DNA from: Collinsella sp. AK_207A
Lineage (GTDB): Bacteria > Actinomycetota > Coriobacteriia > Coriobacteriales > Coriobacteriaceae
Reading direction: 5' to 3'
Length of the DNA stretch: 64,000 nt
Assembly (NCBI RefSeq): GCF_902501965.1
Contig: NZ_CABWID010000010.1
Coordinates: 1-64,000 of the forward strand
The notes under the pieces are model-generated. The model was not told where the DNA came from and searched no databases. It was given only the letters and a program-made list of their open reading frames with translations. A program made the translations under genes and the position numbers. Of this stretch, positions 45,194 to 53,885 are shown in pieces (position 1 is the stretch's first letter; each line of letters opens with the position of its first letter).

Positions 45194-46099
45194 GTGTCAA
45201 CGCCCATCGTCGACTGCCACACCCATACCCGTTTCTCCGACGGCGAGCCCACGTTCGAGGAGAACGTGCGGGCCGCTGCCGCCGCCGGGTGCCGCGTCCT
45301 CGCCTCCACCGACCACCTCACGCTGCCCGCCAGCATGGATCCTGAACTCGAGTGCCAGGTACCCGAAGCGGAACTCGCCGCGCATCGTCGAGCCTTCGAG
45401 GCGGCACGGCAGCTGGCGACGGAGATCGCCCCTGAGTTGAAGCTCGTCTACGGCTTTGAATGCGATTGGTACGAAGGATGCGAGCCGTTCGTGGAGCGGT
45501 GGAGCGCCGGCGCGGTGTTCCGCCTGGGAAGCGTCCACTGGATCGGGAATCCGGGCGATGTATCCGCGGGGGCGGCCGGATCCGATGGGGCTGCGAGCGT
45601 GCCGCCGGCCGGCCTCCCCGGAAGCGGTGCCGGGTGGATCGACGACGGCGGCGACAAGCACATCTGGGAAGAGCTGGGCGCCGACGAGGTGTGGCACCGT
45701 TACGCCGATACCTGGTGCCGCGCCTGCGAGAGCCCGCTCGACTTCCAGAGCATGGCGCACCCAGACCTCGCCATGCGCTTTGCGCGCGAGGGCTTTGCGC
45801 CCACCCTCGACCTACGGCCGCTGTGGGACCAGATGGCGGCATGTGCGCACGACACCGGCCGGCACATCGAAGTCTCCACAGCCGGACTGCGCAAGTCCGT
45901 CGGCGACTACTACCCCACCCGTGAGCTTCTGGAGCGATTCGCCCACGCGGGGGTGCCCATCACCGTGGGATCCGATGCGCACCGCGCGTGCGACGTGTGC
46001 TGGGGCATCCTCGAGGCGTACCGATTTGTCTGGGAATGCGGCTACCGCAGCTTCGACGCACCGCGCGCCGACGGCTCCTGGCAGACATTCGAGCTGTAA
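45194..46099 (+). CDS. PHP-type histidinol-phosphatase
   Basis: A 301-residue PHP-family metal phosphatase (HisJ/HisK group) that would dephosphorylate L-histidinol phosphate. Motifs: DCHTHTRFSDGE (His9, His11), STDHL, a LGSVHWI segment, MAHPDLAMR, and the final VGSDAHRACDV. The GTG at 45194 follows GAGGAG. It faces the hisE end of the his cluster and converges with it. No HisB-type phosphatase domain or HisN occurs in the window, so this is the best candidate for that step. Confidence 0.85.
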   Translation: MSTPIVDCHTHTRFSDGEPTFEENVRAAAAAGCRVLASTDHLTLPASMDPELECQVPEAELAAHRRAFEAARQLATEIAPELKLVYGFECDWYEGCEPFVERWSAGAVFRLGSVHWIGNPGDVSAGAAGSDGAASVPPAGLPGSGAGWIDDGGDKHIWEELGADEVWHRYADTWCRACESPLDFQSMAHPDLAMRFAREGFAPTLDLRPLWDQMAACAHDTGRHIEVSTAGLRKSVGDYYPTRELLERFAHAGVPITVGSDAHRACDVCWGILEAYRFVWECGYRSFDAPRADGSWQTFEL

Positions 46100-46126
46100 C
46101 GAGACGCTGTTGTAGGAGCCGATATG

Positions 46127-46444
46127 CTACTTCATGCGGGCGTTGAGCTCGCCAGCCAGCTCGTCGAGCGTGATGCCGTAGCGCTCCATGGTCACCAGCA
46201 GGTGATAGAGCAGGTCACCCATCTCGTAGCGGATGTGGTCGTGGTCGTTGTCCTTGGCGGCCATGATAACCTCGCTGGACTCCTCGGCGAGTTTCTTCAG
46301 CAGCTCGTCCTCGACTTCCGTGAGCAGCTTGGCAGTATAGCTCGTCTCCGGCGAGGCCTCGCGGCGCCCGTGGATGGTGGCCGCCAGCTTCTCGAGCGTC
46401 TCTCCAATGTTTCCGGGCTGAACGTTTGCCGTCCGAACTCCCAT
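46127..46444 (-). CDS. hisE: Phosphoribosyl-ATP diphosphatase
   Basis: Second step of histidine synthesis: releases pyrophosphate from PR-ATP. 105 residues of the MazG-like all-alpha fold, with SYTAKLLTEVEDELLKKLAE and the EESSEVIMAAKDND metal site, then YEMGDLLYHLLVTM. ATG at 46444 follows AGAAGGG. Last gene of the minus-strand his run, 48 bp after hisI. Confidence 0.96.
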   Translation of the reverse strand: MGVRTANVQPGNIGETLEKLAATIHGRREASPETSYTAKLLTEVEDELLKKLAEESSEVIMAAKDNDHDHIRYEMGDLLYHLLVTMERYGITLDELAGELNARMK

Positions 46445-46492
46445 AGCAGATGTCCCTTCTGATTGATGACCGACGACACGCGGCCGCGGCCC

Positions 46493-46831
46493 CTAGACGA
46501 TGCGATTGAAAAAGCAGCTGCGCGCCCCCGTGTGGCAGGCCGGACCGGGCGAGTCAACCTTCGCGAGCAAGGTGTCGGCATCGCAATCGGCCCACAGCTC
46601 GCGTACCTGCTGCATATTGCCGCTGGTAGCGCCCTTGTTCCACAGCTCCTGGCGCGAACGGCTCCAGAACCAGGTGGTACCCGTCTCCAGCGTGAGGCGC
46701 ACGGACTCGGCGTTCATCCACGCCACCATGAGCACCTCGCCCGTATCCCATTGCTGCACCACGCAGGGAATGAGGCCCTGCGCATCGAACTTAAGCTTCG
46801 AAATGTTGATATCCGGTTTCACATTCAGCAT
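46493..46831 (-). CDS. hisI: Phosphoribosyl-AMP cyclohydrolase
   Basis: Third step: opens the adenine ring of PR-AMP. 112 residues. It has [39 protein letters not shown], the metal-binding DCDADT and the zinc cysteines near CHTGARSCF. Not fused to hisE here. ATG at 46831 follows GGAAAGGAG. The 168-bp gap to hisF is filled by a long palindrome. Confidence 0.97.
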   Translation of the reverse strand: MLNVKPDINISKLKFDAQGLIPCVVQQWDTGEVLMVAWMNAESVRLTLETGTTWFWSRSRQELWNKGATSGNMQQVRELWADCDADTLLAKVDSPGPACHTGARSCFFNRIV

Positions 46832-46895
46832 ACCGGCTCCTTTCCTTCAAAGAATGGGACAAAAGGACATGGCTTCTGTCCCGATAGACCCGCGA

Positions 46896-46993
46896 GCGGT
46901 TCTCAGGTGCTCCATATTGCGCCGAAAGCTCGGCGTGGCGTGTAAGCACGCGAGCCGACGCTTAAGGTGCAAGATGGAGTGCCTGAGAGCCGC
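46896..46993. repeat. 98-bp palindrome between hisF and hisI
   Basis: Outer arms GCGG-T-TCTCAGG-TG-CTCCAT (46896-46915) and ATGGAG-TG-CCTGAGA-G-CCGC (46974-46993) pair with a two-base internal loop and one mismatch. An inner stem TCGGC..GCGTG (46930-46942) pairs with CACGC..GCCGA (46947-46958). It lies entirely within the gap just after the hisF stop. Confidence 0.8.
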
Positions 46994-46999
46994 GCAGCC

Positions 47000-47782
47000 T
47001 CAGAAGTCGAGGCGTACCGGGATGCCCTGGGAGGCCATGTACTCCTTGACCTGCCGAATGCTGAAGGTGCCGAAGTGGAAGACGCTCGCCGCGAGCACCG
47101 CGTCAGCCTCGCCCTCGAGGATCCCCTCGGCAAAATGTTCGAGCGTGCCCACGCCGCCGCTTGCGATAACGGGAATGGGGACCGCGCGTGCCACTGCACG
47201 GGTGAGCGCCAGGTCGAAGCCCTCCTTGGTACCGTCGCGATCCATGCTGGTGAGCAGGATCTCGCCCGCGCCGCGGCGCGCCGCCTCCTCGGCCCACGAC
47301 ACGGCGTCCAGGCCCGTGGGCGTGCGCCCGCCCGCCACGTAGACCTCCCATTTATCCGCACCGGGGCGCCCCGGCTCGCCCACGCGCTTGGCGTCGATGG
47401 CGCAGATGACAGCCTGGCTTCCAAAGGCGGCCGCCGCTTGGGTGATGAGCTCGGGATTCTTCACCGCCGCAGAGTTGAGCGAGACCTTGTCCGCACCCGC
47501 CGCGACCATCTGGCGCATACCGGCAAGGTCGCGGAAACCGCCGCCCACCGTATAGGGAATGGAAAGCTCGCCCGCCGCGCGGGAGGCGAGCTGCACCGTC
47601 GTGGCACGGTTATCGCTCGTGGCCGTGATGTCCAGGAAAACGACCTCGTCGGCGCCCTCGCGATCGTAAGCCGCCGCGAGTTCCACCGGATCGCCGGCGT
47701 CGCGCAGGGAGACGAAGTTGACACCCTTCACCACGCGGCCGTTCTTAACGTCCAGACAGGGGATGACGCGCTTGGTCAGCAT
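47000..47782 (-). CDS. hisF: Imidazole glycerol phosphate synthase cyclase subunit
   Basis: TIM-barrel subunit that, with HisH, converts PRFAR and ammonia to IGP and AICAR. 260 residues, with the catalytic Asp11 in [26 protein letters not shown], and [15 protein letters not shown]. Its ATG (47782) lies 38 bp inside the end of hisA, so the two are tightly coupled. The AICAR product feeds PurH at the left end of the window. Confidence 0.97.
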   Translation of the reverse strand: MLTKRVIPCLDVKNGRVVKGVNFVSLRDAGDPVELAAAYDREGADEVVFLDITATSDNRATTVQLASRAAGELSIPYTVGGGFRDLAGMRQMVAAGADKVSLNSAAVKNPELITQAAAAFGSQAVICAIDAKRVGEPGRPGADKWEVYVAGGRTPTGLDAVSWAEEAARRGAGEILLTSMDRDGTKEGFDLALTRAVARAVPIPVIASGGVGTLEHFAEGILEGEADAVLAASVFHFGTFSIRQVKEYMASQGIPVRLDF

Positions 47783-48536
47783 GTCGTTGCTCCTCTCGGT
47801 TGCTTTTGGCTGCGGACAGGGCGTCTTTCAGAGTGAAGTTGCCCTCGTAGAGGGCGCGGCCCGTGATGCAGCCCTCGATCACGTCGTCCCCCGCGGCAGC
47901 AAGAGCGCGAATGTCCTCCAGGCCCGTGATGCCGCCACTCGCCACCACGGGAAAGCCCGCCACCTGCGCCACGCGGCGGTACGCATCCACATCGATACCC
48001 GTCTGCATGCCGTCGCGGTTGATATCGGTGAAGACCAGGTGCTTAAAGCCCAGCTCGGCAAGCTCGCCCACCACGCTGTTCACCGAGCGGCCCACGCCGT
48101 CGCGCCAGCCGTTCACCTTGACCTGGCCGTCGCGCGCCGCCACGTCGGCCACCAGCAGCTGGCCGAAGCCGTGGGCAGCCACCTCGGCAAAGCCCGGTTC
48201 CGTAACGAGCACGGTGCCGAGCGCGATGCGCCTGGCGCCATACCCGGCCAGCTCGTCGATGCGCTTGAGCGAGCGGACACCGCCGCCCACGTCCACGGAA
48301 AGCCCCGATACCCGGCAGATGTTCCTGATGGCTGCGCTGTTGGCCGCGCGGGCATCCTCGTCCTCGCCAAAGGCAGCAGAGAGGTCGACCACGTGGATCC
48401 ACGAGACGCCCTGCGCGGCAAAGTCCTCGGCAACGGCCACCGGATTCTCGGAGTACACCTTCATGCGTTGGCGATCGCCGCGCTCCAGGCGCACCACCTT
48501 GCCGGCGATGAGGTCGATCGCGGGAAAGACGATCAT
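47745..48536 (-). CDS. hisA: ProFAR isomerase
   Basis: TIM-barrel isomerase of 263 residues: [18 protein letters not shown] with catalytic Asp8, DVGGGVRSL, and the second-half [11 protein letters not shown] with the general acid. The 3' end overlaps hisF by 38 bp, and its last 20 residues form an extra basic tail ([18 protein letters not shown]) that simply reads through the hisF start, so the tail is probably a by-product of the overlap. Its start overlaps the hisH stop by 4 bp (ATGA). Confidence 0.97.
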   Translation of the reverse strand: MIVFPAIDLIAGKVVRLERGDRQRMKVYSENPVAVAEDFAAQGVSWIHVVDLSAAFGEDEDARAANSAAIRNICRVSGLSVDVGGGVRSLKRIDELAGYGARRIALGTVLVTEPGFAEVAAHGFGQLLVADVAARDGQVKVNGWRDGVGRSVNSVVGELAELGFKHLVFTDINRDGMQTGIDVDAYRRVAQVAGFPVVASGGITGLEDIRALAAAGDDVIEGCITGRALYEGNFTLKDALSAAKSNREEQRHADQARHPLSGR

Positions 48537-49264
48537 GCGCCGGCCTCCTCAACGATCTGGACGAAGTTCCGCAGCACGTCCAGGCCGCGGGCGGACGACT
48601 TCTCGGGATGGAATTGGCAACCGAACACGCGCTCACGCCCCACCACGGCGGGAAAGCTCCGCGTGTAGTGCGTGACGGCGAGCAGGTCGCTCGGGTCGGC
48701 ATCGCAGGCGGCATAGGAGTGCGTGAAGTACATGTTGGCGCCCTCGGGGAAGCCTGTGAACAGGGGCGATGCCTTGCCGGCATCGGTGAGATGCACCTGG
48801 TCCCAACCCACGTGCGGCACCTTCAGGCGACTCCCGTCGAGCCGCGTGCAGCTGCCGGAGAGCACACCCAGTCCGCGCACCCAGCGCACGCCCTCGGCCT
48901 CGAACACATCGCCCGGAGCGAGACCGGTACCGCGCGCGCTGGGCGTACCGCAAAGGTCCACGCCACTCGCCGGCACGCCTTCGTCGCCGCGCTCGAAGAG
49001 CAGCTGGAGCCCGAGGCAGATTCCCAGAAACGGAGCCCCATGCGCGATCGCATGGAGCACCGCTGCATCCTGCCCGCTCTCGTGCATGAACGCGATGGCA
49101 TCGTAGAACGCGCCCACGCCGGGTAGCACCACGCCCGCGGCATTGCGGATCTCCGCGGGATCGTCCGATATCTCCGCCGTGGCGCCCGCGCGCACGAGCC
49201 CGCGCGCCACGGAGGACAGGTTGCCCTTGTGGTAGTCCACCACGATAATCTTGCGCGCCGTCAC
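48533..49264 (-). CDS. hisH: Imidazole glycerol phosphate synthase glutaminase subunit
   Basis: Class I glutamine amidotransferase of 243 residues. The nucleophile Cys is in GICLGLQLLFERGDEG, and the His/Glu pair is in GCQFHPEKS. It supplies ammonia to HisF. I chose the GTG at 49264 (MTARKIIVVDYHKGN) because GAGGAGG lies 7 nt upstream; an upstream GTG at 49282 overlaps that site. It is the first gene of the hisHAFIE block; an AT-rich promoter region precedes it (49265-49440). Confidence 0.96.
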   Translation of the reverse strand: MTARKIIVVDYHKGNLSSVARGLVRAGATAEISDDPAEIRNAAGVVLPGVGAFYDAIAFMHESGQDAAVLHAIAHGAPFLGICLGLQLLFERGDEGVPASGVDLCGTPSARGTGLAPGDVFEAEGVRWVRGLGVLSGSCTRLDGSRLKVPHVGWDQVHLTDAGKASPLFTGFPEGANMYFTHSYAACDADPSDLLAVTHYTRSFPAVVGRERVFGCQFHPEKSSARGLDVLRNFVQIVEEAGA

Positions 49265-49440
49265 GCCGCACCTCCTCGTCACTTTAGTAGAGCAGAGTGT
49301 ATTCTACTGCAGCGCAGCGAAGACCAGAAACAGACGGCACGCATTCAACCTGTCCGAAATATCGTGGGTCAACGGCAACGGAGCGCTGGGAGGGGCATGC
49401 ACCATCCCCGGCTTCAGACAGCACGCTGCGCGTGGAGCGG

Positions 49441-50004
49441 TTAGCGGATGAAGTTCGTCCGGTTGAATTCAGCCAGCTCGGGCACGGACAGACCGGCTTG
49501 CTTGCCCGCCTCGATGCACTTGAGGAGCCATGCCATGTTGCGCCCCAGCTGTCGCATGATGCCGACACCCTCCTCGTCCTGCCAGACCTCCTCGGGCTTG
49601 TTACCGTGCACCATGTTCCAGTAGCACGAGCTCACAAGCGGCATCTCGGCGTACTCCGGATACTTGGCCAGCGCGTCGAGCGACACCGTGGTGCCGCCAC
49701 GACGCGCAGACGCCAGGACGGCACAAGGCTTTCCGGCGAGCTGCGGGCGCTTGGCGCGGCCCCAGAGCTTGTCCATGAAGGTTTCGATCTCGCCCGTGGG
49801 GCTCGCCCAGTAGACGGGCGTTCCCAGCACCAGGCCATCGGCGGTATCGAGCGCGGCGAGCGCCTGATCGACCGCATCCGCGTCGGTGACGTGGACGATC
49901 TGCGTGCCGATGCCCTCGGCCTCCAGCTCCTCGGCCACGATGGTGAGCGCCGTGTACGTGCAGCCCTTGGCGCGACGGCTACCGTTGATCATGAGAACGT
50001 TCAT
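49441..50004 (-). CDS. Flavodoxin/NADPH-dependent FMN reductase family protein
   Basis: A 187-residue flavodoxin-fold protein. It opens NVLMINGSRRAKGCTYTALT (FMN phosphate loop) and has LGTPVYWASPTGEIETFMDK, matching the family of multimeric flavodoxin WrbA-like or iron-sulfur flavoproteins without a Cys cluster. ATG at 50004 follows AAGGAAGGG. It lies between the two parts of the his cluster together with an ABC transporter; its partner is unknown. Confidence 0.88.
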   Translation of the reverse strand: MNVLMINGSRRAKGCTYTALTIVAEELEAEGIGTQIVHVTDADAVDQALAALDTADGLVLGTPVYWASPTGEIETFMDKLWGRAKRPQLAGKPCAVLASARRGGTTVSLDALAKYPEYAEMPLVSSCYWNMVHGNKPEEVWQDEEGVGIMRQLGRNMAWLLKCIEAGKQAGLSVPELAEFNRTNFIR

Positions 50005-50123
50005 AGGGGTTCCCTTCCTTGGTTGCTCACAAAGCAAGGTGGTTCTTACCCATCTGAGAGACGAGATGTCACGCGGTGCGGCGCGCAACAGAACCGCGTG
50101 CCGCCACGTCGCCGCCCGCGTTA

Positions 50124-50915
50124 CTACGCCTCCCCCAGCAGCGCGCGCAGCGCATCCGCCGTCTCCTGGAACGCGGGGTCGCGCGCATCGCGCGGGCGCG
50201 GCAGGTCGATGGGGAGCTCGTGGAAGATGTGACCCGGATTCGCCCCCATCACGATGACGCGATCGGCCATCTCGACGGCTTCCTCGATACCGTGCGTGAC
50301 GATGACGACGGAGCGCACGATCCTGTCCTCGCTCCCCAGCAGGCCTGCGACCTCGCGACGCAGCCGCTCGGCCGTCGGTGCGTCGAGCGCGGAGAACGGC
50401 TCGTCCATGAAGAGCATGTCCGGGTGCAGCACGAGCGCCCGCGCGATGCCGACGCGTTGGCGCTGACCGCCCGAAAGGTCCCGCGGATACGAATCCTCGT
50501 ATCCCGCGAGTCCCATGGAGGCGATCGCCTCGCGGGCGAACTCGGCGCGCGCCTGCGCCCCGATACCGCGCGCCTCGAGGCCCACCTCGACGTTCTTCTG
50601 CACCGTGAGCCACGGCAGCAGCGCCGCCGACTGGAAGACGAAGCCCGCGCCCGGATTGGCGCCTGTGAGCTGACGCCCCCGATAGAGCACACTCCCCGCC
50701 GAGGGCTCCACCAGGCCGGCGAGCACGCGCAGGAGCGTCGACTTTCCCGCCCCCGACGCACCCACCAGCGCCACGACCTCGCCATCGCGCACGTCGAGCG
50801 AGACGTCGTGCAGGATGGTCTTCTTGCCGCCACGGCCATCGCCATACGTCACCTCAACGTTGTGCGCGCTCAGCAGCGTGGCGGTCTCGGCTACGGACTT
50901 CTTCAGCATCTTCAT
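50124..50915 (-). CDS. ABC transporter ATP-binding protein (SsuB/TauB-like)
   Basis: A 263-residue ATPase of the nitrate/sulfonate/taurine importer class. Walker A GASGAGKST (52-60), Q-loop FVFQSAALLPWL, signature LSGGQRQRVGIARAL, Walker B MLFMDEP with the D-loop SALD, and H-loop VTHGIEEAVEMA. ATG at 50915 follows GAGGAGG. It follows the fused permease gene by 70 bp. The ligand is not determined by sequence; sulfonate, taurine or thiamine-precursor transport are all possible in this class. Confidence 0.9.
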   Translation of the reverse strand: MKMLKKSVAETATLLSAHNVEVTYGDGRGGKKTILHDVSLDVRDGEVVALVGASGAGKSTLLRVLAGLVEPSAGSVLYRGRQLTGANPGAGFVFQSAALLPWLTVQKNVEVGLEARGIGAQARAEFAREAIASMGLAGYEDSYPRDLSGGQRQRVGIARALVLHPDMLFMDEPFSALDAPTAERLRREVAGLLGSEDRIVRSVVIVTHGIEEAVEMADRVIVMGANPGHIFHELPIDLPRPRDARDPAFQETADALRALLGEA

Positions 50916-50985
50916 GGATATCCCCTCCTCGGGAAATCGTGCGAATACAAGGAGATGAACTCGCCCTCGACACGGGCGCTTGCCA

Positions 50986-52824
50986 CTAGTTCAGCGCGAA
51001 GCGGCGGGCTGCCAGGTTCTGAAGCGGCTTCCATACCAGCACGTTGGTCAGGACCACAAGCGCGCACATGACCGCGATGCCCGCGGCGGCATGCACGGCG
51101 TCGCCCGTCGTCGTCGCGGCAGCGATGTAGGACCCCAGCCCGAGCGTACTCACGGCGTTCGCCCCGGTGCCGACGACCTCGGCCACCACCGAAGCGTTCC
51201 AGGCACCGCCCGCCGTTGCGAGCGCGCCGGATACCCACGCGCCCGCAACGGCCGGCAGGTACACCTGCCGCCAGCGCTGGCCCGCGGACATGCGCATGAT
51301 GTCCGCAAGCTCGCGCAGCTCCGCCGGCACCGCGGACGCGGCCGCGATCACGTTGAAGAGGATGTACCACTGCGAACCAAGGGCCATGAGCAGCAGGGAG
51401 CCCATGCCGAGGCCGATTCCGGCGCGAGCCATCGCAAGCACCAGCCACGGGAACAGCAGGCTCACCGGAAAGCTCGCCACCAGCTGCACGAGGGGCTGTG
51501 CCACGCGCATGAGGCGCGCATTCATGCCGATCTTCACGCCCACGGGCACCCAGATCAGCGAGCACAGCGCCGTAACAACAGCCACGCGAGCGAACGTGAC
51601 CGCGCCGAGACCGAGCACGTCACCGAGCTCCCGATAGCCGAATCCCGCGTGAGAAGCAAGCATCACGCACGCCGAGCCCAGCGCGATGGCGGCCAGGATG
51701 CCGAGAGCGCGGTCGAGACCCGTCCGCCCGCGAATCGCCCGCACCACACGAGGCACCGCGACGCGCCCCGCCAGAGCACGAACCCGCAGCTCCCACCACG
51801 GGCAGATGCCGGTACGACCGAGCAGCCTGCCCATCACGCGGTTCAGCAGCTCGGCGAGCACACGCATCGCACGCCGCATCGCGCCGGCGACGCTCGAGGA
51901 GCGCAGCACCTCGAGAACCAGGCTGCGACGCCCGTCCGAGCTACCCTGCAGCCTCTCAGACCATGCCGTCAGCGGCCGCCACAGCAGGATGTCGAGCGCG
52001 AGGATCACGGCGCACATCGCGAGCGCGGAGAGCCCCACCAGATCCATGCGGCCGGCCTCGGCGGCGAGCGCGGCGAAGGAGCCGATGCCCGGCAGCGCCA
52101 TCGTGCGCCCGTTGACCGAGATGAACTCGGAAGCGGAGAGGAAGAACCAGGCGCCGCCCATGCTCATCATCGCGTTCCAGATGAGCTGCTGCAGGCCAAA
52201 GGGCACGTCCAGCGTCCAGAACCGCTGCCAGCGCGTCAGGCGGAAGCTGCGCGCCATCTCATCCAGCTCCGCCGGCTCGCCCGCGAGCGACTGGTAGAAC
52301 GAGAGCGCCATGTTCCACGCCTGGCTCGTGAAGATGGCGAAGATGCTCGCCGCCTCGACGCCCAGCATGCTGCCGGGGAACAGCGCGAGCCACACGGTCA
52401 CCGTGGCGGAAAGGAAGCCCAGCACCGGCACGGACTGCAGCACGTCGAGGAGCGGGAGCAAGATGCTGCAGAGCCGGCGGCTGCGCGCGCATGCCAGGCC
52501 GTAGGCCAGCGCGAACACAAAGGAGCACGCCAGCGCGACGAGCATGCGCAGCACCGAACGTGCGGCGTAGAGCGGCAATAGCGCGGGGTCGAGCGAGATG
52601 CGCGCGGGCACGCCCGCTGGCGCGATCGGCGCCACCGCGCCCGCGACCGCACGCATGAGGATCAGGACCGTCAGCGTGCCCAGTCCGAGCACGAGCGCAT
52701 CGGCCGCCAGGGAGCGCGCCGTGAAGGAGCGCTGGGCGTCCCCGCGAACAGGGCGCGACGTAAGGGCCTCGAAGCGCGAAACCGCCTGGACACGAATGAG
52801 AGAAAGCGTTGCGACACGAATCAT
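50986..52824 (-). CDS. Fused two-domain ABC permease
   Basis: A 612-residue membrane protein with two tandem binding-protein-dependent permease domains. The first, about residues 40-290, has EAA-type loop QSLAGEPAELDEMARSFRLT. The second, about 350-610, has the loop VPAELRELADIMRMSAGQRW. Each has five or six membrane segments. Most relatives encode one domain per chain and act as homodimers; here one chain supplies both halves. ATG at 52824 follows AAAGGGGG; a longer frame to 52920 lacks a site. No substrate-binding protein gene is nearby. Confidence 0.85.
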   Translation of the reverse strand: MIRVATLSLIRVQAVSRFEALTSRPVRGDAQRSFTARSLAADALVLGLGTLTVLILMRAVAGAVAPIAPAGVPARISLDPALLPLYAARSVLRMLVALACSFVFALAYGLACARSRRLCSILLPLLDVLQSVPVLGFLSATVTVWLALFPGSMLGVEAASIFAIFTSQAWNMALSFYQSLAGEPAELDEMARSFRLTRWQRFWTLDVPFGLQQLIWNAMMSMGGAWFFLSASEFISVNGRTMALPGIGSFAALAAEAGRMDLVGLSALAMCAVILALDILLWRPLTAWSERLQGSSDGRRSLVLEVLRSSSVAGAMRRAMRVLAELLNRVMGRLLGRTGICPWWELRVRALAGRVAVPRVVRAIRGRTGLDRALGILAAIALGSACVMLASHAGFGYRELGDVLGLGAVTFARVAVVTALCSLIWVPVGVKIGMNARLMRVAQPLVQLVASFPVSLLFPWLVLAMARAGIGLGMGSLLLMALGSQWYILFNVIAAASAVPAELRELADIMRMSAGQRWRQVYLPAVAGAWVSGALATAGGAWNASVVAEVVGTGANAVSTLGLGSYIAAATTTGDAVHAAAGIAVMCALVVLTNVLVWKPLQNLAARRFALN

Positions 52825-52982
52825 CGCTCGCCCCCTTTCCGACCCGCCGGCGCGCACGCACCCGGGCCAGTCGGATGCCGGCAGCCCTGCTAGGGCCGCC
52901 ATGGCATCAGTTCGATTCAAAAGGGTTTGAGGATGCGGCGTTCACGCGAGTGCGCGAGCGCGAGGAGTGCAGCGGTGCGGAC

Positions 52983-53051
52983 TTACGCCAGCGAGCACGC
53001 ACGGGACGAGCGCACATCCCCTTGGGAAGGTCGACTGGAACCGTCGTTCAT
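52983..53051 (-). CDS. Short upstream ORF (22 aa), possible leader peptide
   Basis: In the 404-bp gap before the permease, ATG at 53051 follows AGAGGAGG. The product MNDGSSRPSQGDVRSSRACS ends LA before TAA at 52983. A matched promoter lies about 80 bp upstream. It carries four arginines and a single cysteine near the end. A GC-rich hairpin (GGCGGCCCT/AGGGCTGCC) lies between it and the permease. The arrangement looks like a translation-coupled leader, but no family is recognised. Confidence 0.4.
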   Translation of the reverse strand: MNDGSSRPSQGDVRSSRACSLA

Positions 53052-53131
53052 GGCGCTCGCCTCCTCTATGGTCAGGGCCGCCAGGCCCGCAAGCGGGCTG
53101 CAGGGCCCGCTGCTCGTATCTGTCGCGAGGC

Positions 53132-53160
53132 ATGGTAGACCGCGCGCAAAGGCGCGTCAA
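53132..53160 (-). promoter_or_regulatory. Promoter for uORF-ABC transporter unit
   Basis: Minus strand TTGACG (53155-53160) and TACCAT (53132-53137) with exactly 17 bp between. The predicted start near 53125 gives a leader of about 75 nt before the short ORF. Confidence 0.6.
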
Positions 53161-53228
53161 CCCCTTCGACGCCAAAAGCACGTCTCCGGGCATGACGGGC
53201 ATCGGCGGTCTCGCGGTTACGGGTTCTC

Positions 53229-53819
53229 CTACAGGCTACCCTTGGTAGACGGGATGCCCACCACGCGCGGGTCGAACTCGCAGGCGCGGCGCATGGCGCG
53301 CCCGCACGCCTTGAACGCGGCTTCGATGATGTGGTGGCTGTTCTCGCCCGCCAGCTCGCGCACGTGCAGGGTCAGCCGCGCATCGCGGGCAAAGGCGTAG
53401 AAGAACTCCACCGCGAGCTCCGTGTCGAAGGTGCCGACGCGCTCGGTGGGCACGGGCAGCTGGCAATAGGCCTGGCCGCGGCCGGAGATATCCACCGACG
53501 CCTGCACGAGCGTCTCGTCCATGGGAACGAACTCGCTGCCAAAGCGCGCGATACCGGCCTTGTTACCCAGGGCCTCGGCAAACGCCTGGCCAAGCACGAT
53601 GCCCGTATCCTCCACGGTATGGTGCGCGTCAACCTCCACGTCGCCGATGGCATGCACGGTGAGGTCGAAGAGGCCGTGACGCCCAAAGGCGTTCAGCATG
53701 TGGTCGAAAAACGGCACGCCCGTGGCGATGTCGCAGCGCCCCGACCCATCGAGGTCGAGTGTGATCGTGATATCCGTCTCACCGGTTTTACGGCTGACGG
53801 TGGCAACGCGATGATCCAT
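53229..53819 (-). CDS. hisB: Imidazoleglycerol-phosphate dehydratase
   Basis: Sixth step of histidine synthesis. 196 residues, monofunctional without the HAD phosphatase domain of the enterobacterial HisB. It has FFDHMLNAFGRHGLFDL, the manganese-binding DAHHTVEDTGIVLGQA, and the repeat-half SHHIIEAAFKACGRAMR. ATG at 53819 follows GGAAAGGG. It lies 66 bp after hisC; the ABC transporter block follows. Confidence 0.98.
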   Translation of the reverse strand: MDHRVATVSRKTGETDITITLDLDGSGRCDIATGVPFFDHMLNAFGRHGLFDLTVHAIGDVEVDAHHTVEDTGIVLGQAFAEALGNKAGIARFGSEFVPMDETLVQASVDISGRGQAYCQLPVPTERVGTFDTELAVEFFYAFARDARLTLHVRELAGENSHHIIEAAFKACGRAMRRACEFDPRVVGIPSTKGSL

Positions 53820-53885
53820 GTCAATTCCCTTTCCACATGGGCAGATGAGGCGGCCTCGTTTTTCGGGCAGCGGCTTCCGTCTCTA

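Noticed and set aside
50005-50613. Extension of the flavodoxin frame across the ABC ATPase
   Set aside because: Antiparallel composition and different frame of a well-supported ATPase; the flavodoxin starts at MNVLMINGS with a good site.
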